Source: XYB1-FULL-44-23 sp964441445 (GTDB lineage: Bacteria > Patescibacteriota > Microgenomatia > CAZETR01 > Amesbacteraceae). From it: 48,382 nucleotides of DNA. Numbering within the stretch: the first letter of the stretch is position 1; every line of letters begins with the position of its first letter. Both the position numbers and the translations under genes were made by a program. This document shows, piece by piece, positions 24,051 to 31,746 of this stretch. The DNA is taken from the NCBI GenBank assembly GCA_964441445.1, contig CAYTYO010000002.1:1-48382 (forward strand), read 5' to 3'. The notes under the pieces are model-generated. The model ran no database searches, was not told where the DNA came from, and worked only from the letters and a program-made list of their open reading frames with translations.

Positions 24051-24173
24051 AAGGTTAGCACTATCTATGGAACCTATTTTTCAGACAATCCGCCTGCCAG
24101 AGAAATGGTGTGTGTCAAAGAGCTGCCTCATGGAGCAAAAATCGAAATTAGCGTGATTGCCAAAAAACCCTAA
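24051..24173 (+). pseudogene. RidA-family remnant (C-terminal about 40 codons)
   Basis: Reading the plus strand from 24051 gives KVSTIYGTYFSDNPPARE, then VKELPHGAKIEISVIA before TAA at 24171-24173. This is the C-terminal third of a RidA (YjgF/YER057c/UK114) enamine/imine deaminase, where PPAR-x(n)-LP-x-A-x-VEI is the family end. An in-frame TGA lies immediately upstream (24048-24050) and the first about 85 codons are absent. No start codon precedes it, so it is a broken gene left by a deletion or insertion. It is the only plus-strand coding trace between 14.3 and 28.3 kb. Confidence 0.7.
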
Positions 24174-24204
24174 ACCACAACATTAACCCCCAACTCAAGT
24201 AAGT

Positions 24205-24720
24205 TCACGAAACCTGACTACTAATCAACTCATTTTTCAGTTTGGTTACATACTCAGTTCTTTCTTCAGGTTTAGACAAAATACTTTTCTTTGCCGAGTT
24301 TTTGTTATATGAATCACCTTCATATCTGGGAAATATATGGTGATGATAATGAAAAGCGTGTTGATTCCCGGCTGGCTCATTATTTTGCCTTGTCGTTATT
24401 CCATCACATCCATAAGCGTTCTTCATAACAATAGACATCTTTTTAACCACTTCAGAAATTCTGTGTCCTACTTCATCAGGTAGCTCATAAATATTCTCAT
24501 AATGTTCATTTGGAACAACTATCACATGCCCTTTTACTGTATCAATCCAAAATGAATTCAAAAACACGCTCACCAAATCATCTTTATAAATTAAATCTGC
24601 CTGTTTTAATAAAGTATCTTCGTTCTCTATTCCACGAACACCTAGGCAAATAGGACATTTATAATTTTCTGGTGCGTGTTTAATAAGAGTTGACTTTCTC
24701 TTTAAATTTATCAAATCCAT
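24205..24720 (-). CDS. HIT-family nucleotide hydrolase/transferase
   Basis: A 171-residue HIT protein. CPIC near residue 18 may bind zinc with later ligands. The core runs HVIVVPNEHYENIYELPDEVG and ends in the complete histidine triad AFHYHHHIFPRYEGDS. Family members hydrolyse nucleoside phosphoramidates, dinucleoside polyphosphates or act as transferases. The start codon overlaps the stop of the upstream HAD gene, so it is the third gene of an operon with two HAD phosphatases, suggesting a small nucleotide or sugar-phosphate salvage or housecleaning unit (inference). Confidence 0.9.
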   Translation of the reverse strand: MDLINLKRKSTLIKHAPENYKCPICLGVRGIENEDTLLKQADLIYKDDLVSVFLNSFWIDTVKGHVIVVPNEHYENIYELPDEVGHRISEVVKKMSIVMKNAYGCDGITTRQNNEPAGNQHAFHYHHHIFPRYEGDSYNKNSAKKSILSKPEERTEYVTKLKNELISSQVS

Positions 24721-25316
24721 TATAAAACGCCAATATTATTTAAATCGTTTTCCAACTTCTCAGGTGACTCAAACACTAATCCTGTTATGCCTATTAGGCT
24801 GGCTGGTTCCAACATCTTTGGTTTATCATCAATAAATATAGTTTCCTCGGGTTTTGCGTCACCTTTTTCTAAAGCAAACTCATAAATTTTTGGGTTGGGT
24901 TTCCGCACTCCCACCTCATGGGAAAATATACCGCCATCAAACCAAGAAATAAACCCAAATCTTGCGTCTAACTTGTTTACTCTCTCCTTCACATTATCTG
25001 ATAAATACATTACCTTATATTTACCCCGTAACTTATCAATTATCTCTTTGGTACCTGAAATCAATTCATAATTCCCTATCCATTCTTTTTCCAAATCATC
25101 AACCGACTCCTTCAAAGGCAACTTCTCCAAAACCAACCTCCAAAATTCATCTCTGTCAATTTGTCCTTCCCTGTACTTAGTCCCAATATCTCCATCCAAA
25201 ACATTTAATGCTGTTTCTGAAGCTATCCCATATCTAACTGTAATATCATGAATAAATCTCTTAGTCCCATTTGTAAACACTACCCCTCCCAAATCAAACA
25301 AAATCAGTTTATACAT
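24720..25316 (-). CDS. HAD-superfamily hydrolase
   Basis: A 198-residue HAD hydrolase. Motif I is LILFDLGGVVF with nucleophile Asp8; the position two residues later is Gly rather than the usual Asp, as in YihX-like and some dehalogenase-like branches. Motif II is around MYLSDN, motif III Lys in GVRKPNPKIY, and motif IV FIDDKPKM. A helical cap occupies about residues 18-75. It overlaps the upstream HAD gene by 8 nt and the HIT gene by 1 nt. Substrate unknown. Confidence 0.9.
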   Translation of the reverse strand: MYKLILFDLGGVVFTNGTKRFIHDITVRYGIASETALNVLDGDIGTKYREGQIDRDEFWRLVLEKLPLKESVDDLEKEWIGNYELISGTKEIIDKLRGKYKVMYLSDNVKERVNKLDARFGFISWFDGGIFSHEVGVRKPNPKIYEFALEKGDAKPEETIFIDDKPKMLEPASLIGITGLVFESPEKLENDLNNIGVL

Positions 25317-25902
25317 ATCGATTTACTGACGATCTTACATCATCAGGGCTTGTAAATAACCTTGCATCTATCCCTAATTCATGTGCCACAGCTACGTTTT
25401 TTTCATCGTCATCCCAATACATCACTTCCTCTGGTTCAACTCCCAACCTTCTCAAAATCTCTTCAAAAAACTCCGTGTGTGACTTTTTTACCCCTAAGTC
25501 GCAGGAAAAAAACTGACCATCAAAATGTTCACCCAATTTCATTTCTTCCAAAAGATATCTCACCCGATATTTCTCCTGATCAGTAGCTAAATAGCACTTA
25601 ACTCCCTTCTGCCTTAAACCATCAACTACCTCCAAAACCTCTGTATCTACTTCCTTTTCGCTACTAAACCAATATTCCATTAATTCCTCTACCGTTCCAG
25701 TCCACCCCCAACCTGCTAAATACTTACCAATTTCCTGTTTTAAATCAGCTTTACCAACCGTACATAAACCAAATTCACCCTTAAAAAACGGCATTACTTG
25801 TTCCAACGGTATCCCCTGCCTTTTTGCTAACTTCTCACTAAAAAACCCTTCTCTCTTTACTACAACTACATCATCCGCATCCCAAAGTATATCCTTTATC
25901 AT
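25309..25902 (-). CDS. HAD-superfamily hydrolase, paralogue
   Basis: A 197-residue HAD protein with motif I ILWDADDVV (Asp8 and Asp10, the normal DxD), motif II CYLATDQ, motif III Lys in GVKKSHTEFF and motif IV MYWDDDEKNV. Its cap is helical. It is distantly similar in layout to the next gene, so the pair may descend from a duplication. A TAAAAT at 25914-25909 is placed so that transcription should begin exactly at the ATG. A 7-5-7 inverted repeat immediately upstream suggests repression of the three-gene unit. Confidence 0.88.
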   Translation of the reverse strand: MIKDILWDADDVVVVKREGFFSEKLAKRQGIPLEQVMPFFKGEFGLCTVGKADLKQEIGKYLAGWGWTGTVEELMEYWFSSEKEVDTEVLEVVDGLRQKGVKCYLATDQEKYRVRYLLEEMKLGEHFDGQFFSCDLGVKKSHTEFFEEILRRLGVEPEEVMYWDDDEKNVAVAHELGIDARLFTSPDDVRSSVNRYV

Positions 25903-25908
25903 GGACTA

Positions 25909-25932
25909 ATTTTAACTGACAAACGGTCAGTT
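25909..25932 (-). promoter_or_regulatory. Promoter and inverted-repeat operator of HAD-HAD-HIT operon
   Basis: The -10 box TAAAAT lies at 25914-25909 with the ATG 6 nt downstream. A perfect inverted repeat AACTGAC-aaacg-GTCAGTT spans 25914-25932, overlapping the -10 box by one base and covering the spacer. Its size and TGAC...GTCA arms resemble operators of dimeric HTH repressors such as TetR type. No regulator gene adjoins it. Confidence 0.5.
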
Positions 25933-26027
25933 TTCTATCATCACTTTAACCCTGCATTTAAGGTAAATGGTACACGCAATTTCTAATCTATCTTCTTATT
26001 TAAGTATTTTCTTATATCGGAGATTAC

Positions 26028-27650
26028 TTATAGCTGCCTGTTATTTATGTCCTTATAGGACCATCTTTTTTTAAACCTGACAGCAAACTTAGTTAGCCTG
26101 CTAACAATCATCAATAGTACTATCCCCACTCCTACTAACACTAACCCTACCTGAAAATTGCCCAGATTATAAAAAGTACTCTGCAGCAATTGGCCGTCTT
26201 CCAACTTAGATTTAAAAATGTCACCTGGAGCTTCAATCCAGATCTTTCTCTCCCCCGTTAATGCCGGCTTAAACATATTCAGTTGTCCCATCCAGCCCAT
26301 AAATATTGAAAACATCACAGCTGCACCGAATAACAATTTAGCCGTCCACCATTTTGTAGTCCGCATTTTGTTAACCACTAATCCCACCGGTAGAATTAAC
26401 CCTGAGGCAAATGGATAAAAGTACCTGACATCATATTGATTACCACCCCAAAAATTTAACACCTTTGCATTAAGCCCTACCCCGAAAATAAAAATTATTA
26501 GCGAAAAAAGCACCACATCCCTTTCCATCCGATCAAACGACTTATACCAAAATCCGCTCAGTAAAACGAAGAGCAAAAACGGCGATATGGCAAATATCCC
26601 GTAAAAATTGTACCTTTGGGCAAAATCAGCCGACGCAAAAACCCTAAGTTCTTTGGGGTAATTGTCAAAATTACTGAAACTATCCGTCCCCAACTTACCC
26701 CAGTTGAACAACACCGACCGGACAGCCGGCCACCATGGCGTTGACAGCCACACTTCGTTAATCCTATTCGGTCCGACAATACCAAGAACAGTGGGCTGCT
26801 TAGTTGTCCCCCACGAACTAACCTGCCCATACCAGTGGAAATTCAATAACACCTGACACCCTACCGTACACATAGCCAGGGCTACTATCTTGAACATCAG
26901 CCTTCGCGGCGTGTTTAGCCACAACCAAACACCCAAGAACAAAGACAGTCCCACAAACAAACTCACATCAATTCCCAGAGCAGTTCCCCACAGACCACCC
27001 AAACACCACCACATACTCTTTCCATTATTTTTTCCCTTACTAAACTTCACCACTAGATAACCGACCATCCCTATGTAAAATACTTCCAATCCGTGCCGAC
27101 TAATCAAATTTGCGTATTTCCATGCATATGTTCCTAACCCCACGGCTAAGCCCAAGAACCATCTCATCCATCTTCCCGTCCCCATCATTGCCAATACTGC
27201 CACCAGATACCCTATTCCCAAAGCCGTAAACGCCCCAAACAATCCTGTTACCACGAGCTCGGTTTTAAAGTCGGCTGCAACTGTAGCCTGAACTGGAAAC
27301 CCATCAGTATTAACTAAGCCGGACACTAATTGTCCCACCTGATAAAAGGGTATTGTCATAACACTTGTCATATATCCCCTCACCCCAAAAGTTTCCCCGT
27401 TCCGTCCGTAAAAAATATCCGGAAACACAAAATAATGCGCACTATTTGCATACCCGGATATATCGACAGAATTTTTTTCTAGCAATGATTTGACCGTGAA
27501 GTACTGTGGCGCATCAGCCGAGTTGTACAACCCCGAGGCACTTATAAAGTACACTACGAATAACACCGCCACCAAACTAAAAACCGACCCTAACTTTTTT
27601 TCTAACAAAAATTTCGTTCCCACTAACCTGCAATTGTACATCGACACCAC
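26028..27650 (-). CDS. Polytopic membrane protein, GT-C glycosyltransferase-like
   Basis: A 540-residue integral membrane protein with about eleven hydrophobic helices. After the first helix a loop contains SADAPQYFTVKSLLEKNSVD, recalling the acidic first outer loop of GT-C enzymes that use polyprenyl-phosphate sugars. Large middle loops are aromatic rich. I infer a GT-C-like fold from topology only. The start is uncertain: GTG 27650, ATG 27641 or GTG 27623 (the last lies just after a TACAAT box). It may contribute to surface glycan or glycoprotein assembly. Confidence 0.6.
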   Translation of the reverse strand: MVSMYNCRLVGTKFLLEKKLGSVFSLVAVLFVVYFISASGLYNSADAPQYFTVKSLLEKNSVDISGYANSAHYFVFPDIFYGRNGETFGVRGYMTSVMTIPFYQVGQLVSGLVNTDGFPVQATVAADFKTELVVTGLFGAFTALGIGYLVAVLAMMGTGRWMRWFLGLAVGLGTYAWKYANLISRHGLEVFYIGMVGYLVVKFSKGKNNGKSMWWCLGGLWGTALGIDVSLFVGLSLFLGVWLWLNTPRRLMFKIVALAMCTVGCQVLLNFHWYGQVSSWGTTKQPTVLGIVGPNRINEVWLSTPWWPAVRSVLFNWGKLGTDSFSNFDNYPKELRVFASADFAQRYNFYGIFAISPFLLFVLLSGFWYKSFDRMERDVVLFSLIIFIFGVGLNAKVLNFWGGNQYDVRYFYPFASGLILPVGLVVNKMRTTKWWTAKLLFGAAVMFSIFMGWMGQLNMFKPALTGERKIWIEAPGDIFKSKLEDGQLLQSTFYNLGNFQVGLVLVGVGIVLLMIVSRLTKFAVRFKKRWSYKDINNRQL

Positions 27651-27686
27651 TCACACCTCACCTATTGCAATTCTTTGATTATCTCC

Positions 27687-28151
27687 TTACTTGTAATAAC
27701 TCTTAATCTGGTACAGGAAATACAACCCCAAACCGGTACCGATTATTAATCCCAAAATATTGTATTGGACCAGAGAATAAACCCCACCCACTAATGTGGC
27801 ATAAAACAATAGCTTCCAACCCCGCATCTCTCGCTTCATCAACCCTGATATTGCCGCAAACTGCAATCCCATTTGCACTAGTGCGACCAGCATTCCCAGC
27901 ATGTAGTTAGCGCCAAACCTACCCCCAATGCCCCAAGCTATCGGAGAAAGTATTGCCCCCAACCCAAACACCGCCAAAACTACCGGTAACAACAAAAGAC
28001 CCAATACCAAACTTATCCACGGTCCAAACTTAACCAAAAACTCTTTAATCTCCCCGGGAAGTGGAGGTGCCTTCTTCACTAAGTACTCAGTTAACAATGT
28101 ATCCAATTGCTCAAGTCCCATCCCGGTCGTTTCTTTCTGTTTGTGCTCCAC
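27687..28151 (-). CDS. Small membrane protein with four helices, unknown
   Basis: A 154-residue protein with a polar N-terminus of about 40 residues (LDTLLTEYLVKKAPPLPGEI) followed by about four hydrophobic helices. No family recognised. The GTG at 28151 is supported by TTGCTT (28186-28181), a 17-nt spacer and GATACT (28163-28158), which places the transcription start exactly on the GTG; an ATG ten codons later is the alternative. It precedes the GT-C-like gene by 36 nt and is probably co-transcribed with it. Confidence 0.65.
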   Translation of the reverse strand: MEHKQKETTGMGLEQLDTLLTEYLVKKAPPLPGEIKEFLVKFGPWISLVLGLLLLPVVLAVFGLGAILSPIAWGIGGRFGANYMLGMLVALVQMGLQFAAISGLMKREMRGWKLLFYATLVGGVYSLVQYNILGLIIGTGLGLYFLYQIKSYYK

Positions 28152-28157
28152 ACAAGC

Positions 28158-28186
28158 AGTATCATCCCTAAGTATAAAAAAAGCAA
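28158..28186 (-). promoter_or_regulatory. Promoter of the 28151 gene
   Basis: TTGCTT at 28186-28181, 17-nt spacer, GATACT at 28163-28158. The predicted first nucleotide is the G of the GTG start codon at 28151, that is, no leader. Confidence 0.5.
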
Positions 28187-28237
28187 TCCCTCAAAAAGAG
28201 GAGCCCTTTTTTATCTTAAACTCCTAAAAAAACTTAT

Positions 28238-28268
28238 CTGACAAATGATCTTCAAAATAGCATAAAAT
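28238..28268 (+). promoter_or_regulatory. Promoter of the 28275 gene
   Basis: CTGACA at 28238-28243, a 19-nt spacer and TAAAAT at 28263-28268 predict a start at about 28275, the first base of the GTG codon. Confidence 0.45.
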
Positions 28269-28274
28269 GAGTAT

Positions 28275-28937
28275 GTGGCCCTTCTAATTATCATTCTGCT
28301 CTTGCTTGAATCGGTTCTTCACTGCTTCTCCGTCCAAAAACTCGCCGTCCTTACTGGCATAGTTATCACTTTTCCGGTCATCTCCAGTCAAATACCCGAG
28401 CAAAAAATAGTTTACCTCCTTCTTATCAGCCTGTTTTGGTCTATCTATCGAATATTCAAAGGCCACATTGTCGGCAAAATCTCCTGGCTAATCTGTCTTT
28501 TAATTCTCATCTTTTCTGTCCTGGCAGCAAACAGTGTTATCAGCGCCGATTTTCACTTTGACGCCGAAAGAACGTTCATTGTAGACAATGACTATCCCGA
28601 AACCATCACCCGGTTTCAAACCACATCCGTCTATTTGCCATATCGTTTCCGCTCCATATTTTTTGCTTCCTGGATTATCCCCATTTCCCTCCTCGGCCGT
28701 GGTTTTTCTCTTTTTTGGTTCGATCAGATTGTCCCCGCCATAGGCCTCGTTGCATTATTACCTTTAATAATCAGTTTATCTCTCCGGCCCAAATTTTTGA
28801 CTCTCGTGCCAATATTTTTTGCTGCTGTAACTGCCGGTCTGAGCCGAAATCCCGACACTTCAGGTTTATATCTTTTGTGTCTGCCTTTCTTAATTACCCT
28901 TATTTCCGACAGTCTAAATATTACGATCAAAAGATGA
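28275..28937 (+). CDS. Polytopic membrane protein, unknown
   Basis: A 220-residue protein with about six or seven hydrophobic segments and one polar region (about 90-115, DFHFDAERTFIVDNDYPETI) that may face outward. No catalytic motif or family is recognised. The frame begins at a GTG on which a predicted transcript starts; an ATG two bases earlier is in another frame and ends after four codons. Its TGA overlaps the ATG of the GT39-like gene (ATGA at 28934-28937), so the two are translated as a unit and probably act together. Confidence 0.65.
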   Translation: MALLIIILLLLESVLHCFSVQKLAVLTGIVITFPVISSQIPEQKIVYLLLISLFWSIYRIFKGHIVGKISWLICLLILIFSVLAANSVISADFHFDAERTFIVDNDYPETITRFQTTSVYLPYRFRSIFFASWIIPISLLGRGFSLFWFDQIVPAIGLVALLPLIISLSLRPKFLTLVPIFFAAVTAGLSRNPDTSGLYLLCLPFLITLISDSLNITIKR

Positions 28938-30445
28938 AAATCAGACTTATATTGCTAGGCGTTATCGTTTTTATTGCCGGATTTTTGCGTTTGTATCAAA
29001 TAAATTCCGTTCCCCCGCATCTGTCAAATGATGAAATTTCTCTGGCTTTCGACAGCTACAGTCTGCTCACCACCGCCAAAGATCAACACGGCCGCCCATT
29101 TCCTGTGTCTTTGAAATCTCATGGTGATTACAAAGCCCCCCTTTACAGTTATTTAGCCACACCTTTTGTTTTTCTTCTCGGCAACACTACCTTAGCTGTC
29201 AAACTACCCTCCGTAATTGCCGGAGTACTTACTGTACTGGTTATTTTCTACCTCTCGCTCCACCTCACCCGAAATCCCCAGGTTTCCCTCTTTTCCGCTT
29301 TGGTTGCTGCCACTTCATTTTGGTCAATCACCACCTCCCATGGCGTAGCTGAGACCAATCTTGCTTTATTGTTCCTGTGTTTAGGCGTACTTTTCTTAAT
29401 CCGGAAAAAATCTCTTCCGTTATCAGCCCTATTTTTGGCCATGTCTATGTACGGCTACCACACCGAAAAGGGTCTTGTTCCTCTGATCATTCTCGTTTGG
29501 TTATTCGTCTTCCGGCCCAAACTGAAAGCCATATTAACGCTCCTGCTGCCGTTAGGCTTATTGCTTCTTCCGCAAATCTTCGACCTTGGAACCACAGCCA
29601 GAGCCGGAGCCGAAGTTATCTGGAATGAGACCGGCAATAATTTCCCCAAAACCATATCCGTTTTTGTTTCAAACTACTTTGCCTACATCAATCCGGGCTA
29701 TTTATTCTTCTCCGGCTTGGGTATCTTTCATGGCCAGCACCCTTACAACCCCGGCCTATTCACCTGGCCTTTAGTTATTCCTTTTTTTCTAGGTCTTTTT
29801 CAGCTCAAACCCACACGTTTTCCGCCCATCAAATTCCTGTTGCTGTGGTTAATTGTTTCACCCGTTATCCCCGCTCTGACACATGGTGGTCCGAGTTTAC
29901 TACGAAATTTAACCAGCCTTGCACCTTTGTCACTAATAATTGGCCAGGGCATGCATTTCCTGTTTAAACGTCTCCCGCGTTTGTTTTGGATCTTAGCTGT
30001 AGTCTTCGTCATCTTTACCGTTTATTACCTTCCGGTTTACTATTATCATTTCCCCCGCGAACGTGCCGGCACTTACCAGGGATATCGCCCCATTGCCGAA
30101 TACCTCCGCAATCACGTTAATGACTTTACCCATGTCCAAATTGACGATCGTTTCGGTCCCCTGAATGAGTTCATAGGTGTGCCGCATCTCTTTATTGGCT
30201 TTTACTCTCCCCTTTCCCCTTCAGTCATCCAAAGTCCCGTTCATACTCCGGAAGGAAGTTTCTATGCTGACATTTTTTCTGTCTCCTGGATTAACTGGAC
30301 TTCACAAACTCCCGTTCCTTCCACCTGGTATATTGTCGGTGTCGGCAACACCCCGCCGGACAGTGTTAAAAAGAACTATCGTCTGGTTACCGACTTTCCC
30401 GACATTTCCGGAAAAACTGCCTTTGAAATTTGGACTGCGATATAA
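28934..30445 (+). CDS. GT39-family (ArnT/PMT-like) membrane glycosyltransferase
   Basis: A 503-residue GT-C enzyme predicted to transfer a sugar from a polyprenyl-phosphate donor to an extracytoplasmic acceptor. Following the first helix, the loop PPHLSNDEISLAFDSYSLL contains the acidic pair (DE) characteristic of this superfamily. About eleven helices are followed by a soluble C-terminal domain (about 380-500). The longer upstream frame is rejected because it lies inside the preceding gene, whereas the ATG at 28934 overlaps that gene's stop. A relative lies at 31747-33345. Confidence 0.88.
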   Translation: MKIRLILLGVIVFIAGFLRLYQINSVPPHLSNDEISLAFDSYSLLTTAKDQHGRPFPVSLKSHGDYKAPLYSYLATPFVFLLGNTTLAVKLPSVIAGVLTVLVIFYLSLHLTRNPQVSLFSALVAATSFWSITTSHGVAETNLALLFLCLGVLFLIRKKSLPLSALFLAMSMYGYHTEKGLVPLIILVWLFVFRPKLKAILTLLLPLGLLLLPQIFDLGTTARAGAEVIWNETGNNFPKTISVFVSNYFAYINPGYLFFSGLGIFHGQHPYNPGLFTWPLVIPFFLGLFQLKPTRFPPIKFLLLWLIVSPVIPALTHGGPSLLRNLTSLAPLSLIIGQGMHFLFKRLPRLFWILAVVFVIFTVYYLPVYYYHFPRERAGTYQGYRPIAEYLRNHVNDFTHVQIDDRFGPLNEFIGVPHLFIGFYSPLSPSVIQSPVHTPEGSFYADIFSVSWINWTSQTPVPSTWYIVGVGNTPPDSVKKNYRLVTDFPDISGKTAFEIWTAI

Positions 30446-30446
30446 T
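30441..30446 (+). promoter_or_regulatory. -10 box of the ATP-cone gene
   Basis: A perfect TATAAT overlaps the stop codon of the preceding gene and predicts a start near 30453, 4 nt before the ATG at 30457. No convincing -35 hexamer is present. Confidence 0.4.
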
Positions 30447-30456
30447 AACCGTCACT

Positions 30457-30732
30457 ATGGACGAAAAAATTCTTGTCATTAAACGCGATGGATCGAAAGA
30501 ACCCTTTGATCCGGAAAAGATTTCCCGCGTCACTTTGGCGGCCGGCTTAAACCAGGATCAGGTTCAACTCTTGTCACGTAAACTCACCCTCTGGGCATCA
30601 TCTCTCGGTACGAACGAGATCTCGTCATTGGATATCCGCGACCAGGTATTAAATGAATTGGAAAGCATTGATGAAAATGTCGCCCGGTTCTTCCGTTGGT
30701 ACCAAAAAACCAAAGACACTCCTCATTCATAA
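30457..30732 (+). CDS. Stand-alone ATP-cone domain protein
   Basis: A 91-residue protein consisting almost entirely of an ATP-cone, the nucleotide-sensing module of ribonucleotide reductases and NrdR. It begins ILVIKRDGSKEPFDPEKISRV and ends with VARFFRWYQKTKD, matching the cone pattern of an RDGxxxPFDxxKI start. There is no zinc ribbon (as in NrdR) and no reductase domain. ATG 30457 is preferred over a start at 30430 inside the previous gene. It may sense ATP/dATP in trans; that role is inferred. It overlaps the convergent dus gene by 6 nt. Confidence 0.82.
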   Translation: MDEKILVIKRDGSKEPFDPEKISRVTLAAGLNQDQVQLLSRKLTLWASSLGTNEISSLDIRDQVLNELESIDENVARFFRWYQKTKDTPHS

Positions 30733-31677
30733 ATTCTGCAGCTTTTCTGTTAGTTCCGCATATGAATTTACTCCCATCAACGTTTGCCTTTCCGCCGCTG
30801 CACCTTCGTACCCAGCTACATACATTTTGATGTTTTTTTTCATCTCGCCAAACGGCTTCTTACCCTGCCATTCCGCTTCATACAGGCGAGCGTGATCACT
30901 AAGGGCCATAAGTCTTTCCGTCTTTGTTAATATTCTTCGCTCAGCTGCAAACGCCGCCGGATTTTCAAATACTCCTCTTCCAATCATCACCCCGTCCATT
31001 TGAAACTGCAAAAATAGTTCTTTTGCCTGTTGTCTGTCTTTAACATCCCCATTCCCACAAATTAGCGTCTCTGTCTTTTTCCTCCTTTTTATGTCCACGA
31101 TCTTTTCCATTTCCTCCCAGCTTGCGGGCACTGCGGATTGTTCAGCCGCAGTTCGTAAGTGAAAGGTTATCTCCGCCAAACCCTGATCCAAAAGAAAATC
31201 CGCCCAATCTTCAGTTACGACCTTTTTATAACCAATCCTGGTTTTTACCGACACCGGCAACTTCCCGCCTTCTCTTGTCGCTGCAATTATTTCCTTCACC
31301 CTTTGCCACTGCTCTTTCTCAATCATTCTGCTGCAGGCGCCAATTTTAACCACATCCCTAACCGGACAACCCAAATTAATATCAATGCCGTCAACTCCAA
31401 GCTCGGAAATTTTGTGAGCTGCCGCAAAAAAAATCTCCGGATCCACTCCCCATATTTGCGCTACAATTGGCCTTTCCTCCTGAAGGTATTTTAGCCTGAC
31501 AGAGACCTTATCAAATCCTTCTGAACATATTCCGTTTACATTTGTAAACTCGGTGTAAAACACATCCGGTCGCCCGAACTTGGCGATTGACCGGCGAAAC
31601 ACCGTATCAGTAACACCTTCCATCGGTGCCAGTGACACAAACGGTCTGGGTAGTTTTTTCCAAAATCCCATTTCCAT
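30727..31677 (-). CDS. tRNA-dihydrouridine synthase
   Basis: A flavin enzyme reducing uridines in the D-loop of tRNA. The TIM-barrel family blocks are LAPMEGVTDTVFRRSIAKFG near the N-terminus, DINLGCPVRDVVKIGACSRMI with the catalytic Cys, VSVKTRIGYKK, and GNGDVKDRQQAKEL, GVMIGRGVFENP near the FMN site. At 316 residues it is of normal length. DusA, DusB and DusC types cannot be separated with confidence. The start is ATG 31677 or the ATG two codons later. Confidence 0.95.
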   Translation of the reverse strand: MEMGFWKKLPRPFVSLAPMEGVTDTVFRRSIAKFGRPDVFYTEFTNVNGICSEGFDKVSVRLKYLQEERPIVAQIWGVDPEIFFAAAHKISELGVDGIDINLGCPVRDVVKIGACSRMIEKEQWQRVKEIIAATREGGKLPVSVKTRIGYKKVVTEDWADFLLDQGLAEITFHLRTAAEQSAVPASWEEMEKIVDIKRRKKTETLICGNGDVKDRQQAKELFLQFQMDGVMIGRGVFENPAAFAAERRILTKTERLMALSDHARLYEAEWQGKKPFGEMKKNIKMYVAGYEGAAAERQTLMGVNSYAELTEKLQNL

Positions 31678-31711
31678 ATCGCCAATTATACCGGCTAACC
31701 AAGGTCAACCA

Positions 31712-31740
31712 TTAGAAATCGCCTGACTTTCTTATATAAT
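31712..31740 (+). promoter_or_regulatory. Promoter of the 31747 gene
   Basis: TTAGAA at 31712-31717, a 17-nt spacer and a perfect TATAAT at 31735-31740. The predicted first nucleotide is 31747, the G of the GTG start codon. Confidence 0.6.
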
Positions 31741-31746
31741 CTCCTT

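Noticed and set aside
28189..28212. Possible terminator hairpin CCTC-AAAAA-GAGG with a nearby T tract
   Set aside because: The stem has only four pairs, the T tract is 5 nt away from it, and no rightward gene precedes it; it lies among divergent promoters.
28715..28933. Upstream extension of the GT39-like gene to 28715
   Set aside because: It would overlap the preceding membrane-protein gene by over 200 nt, while ATG 28934 overlaps that stop by only 4 nt and begins a typical first membrane helix.
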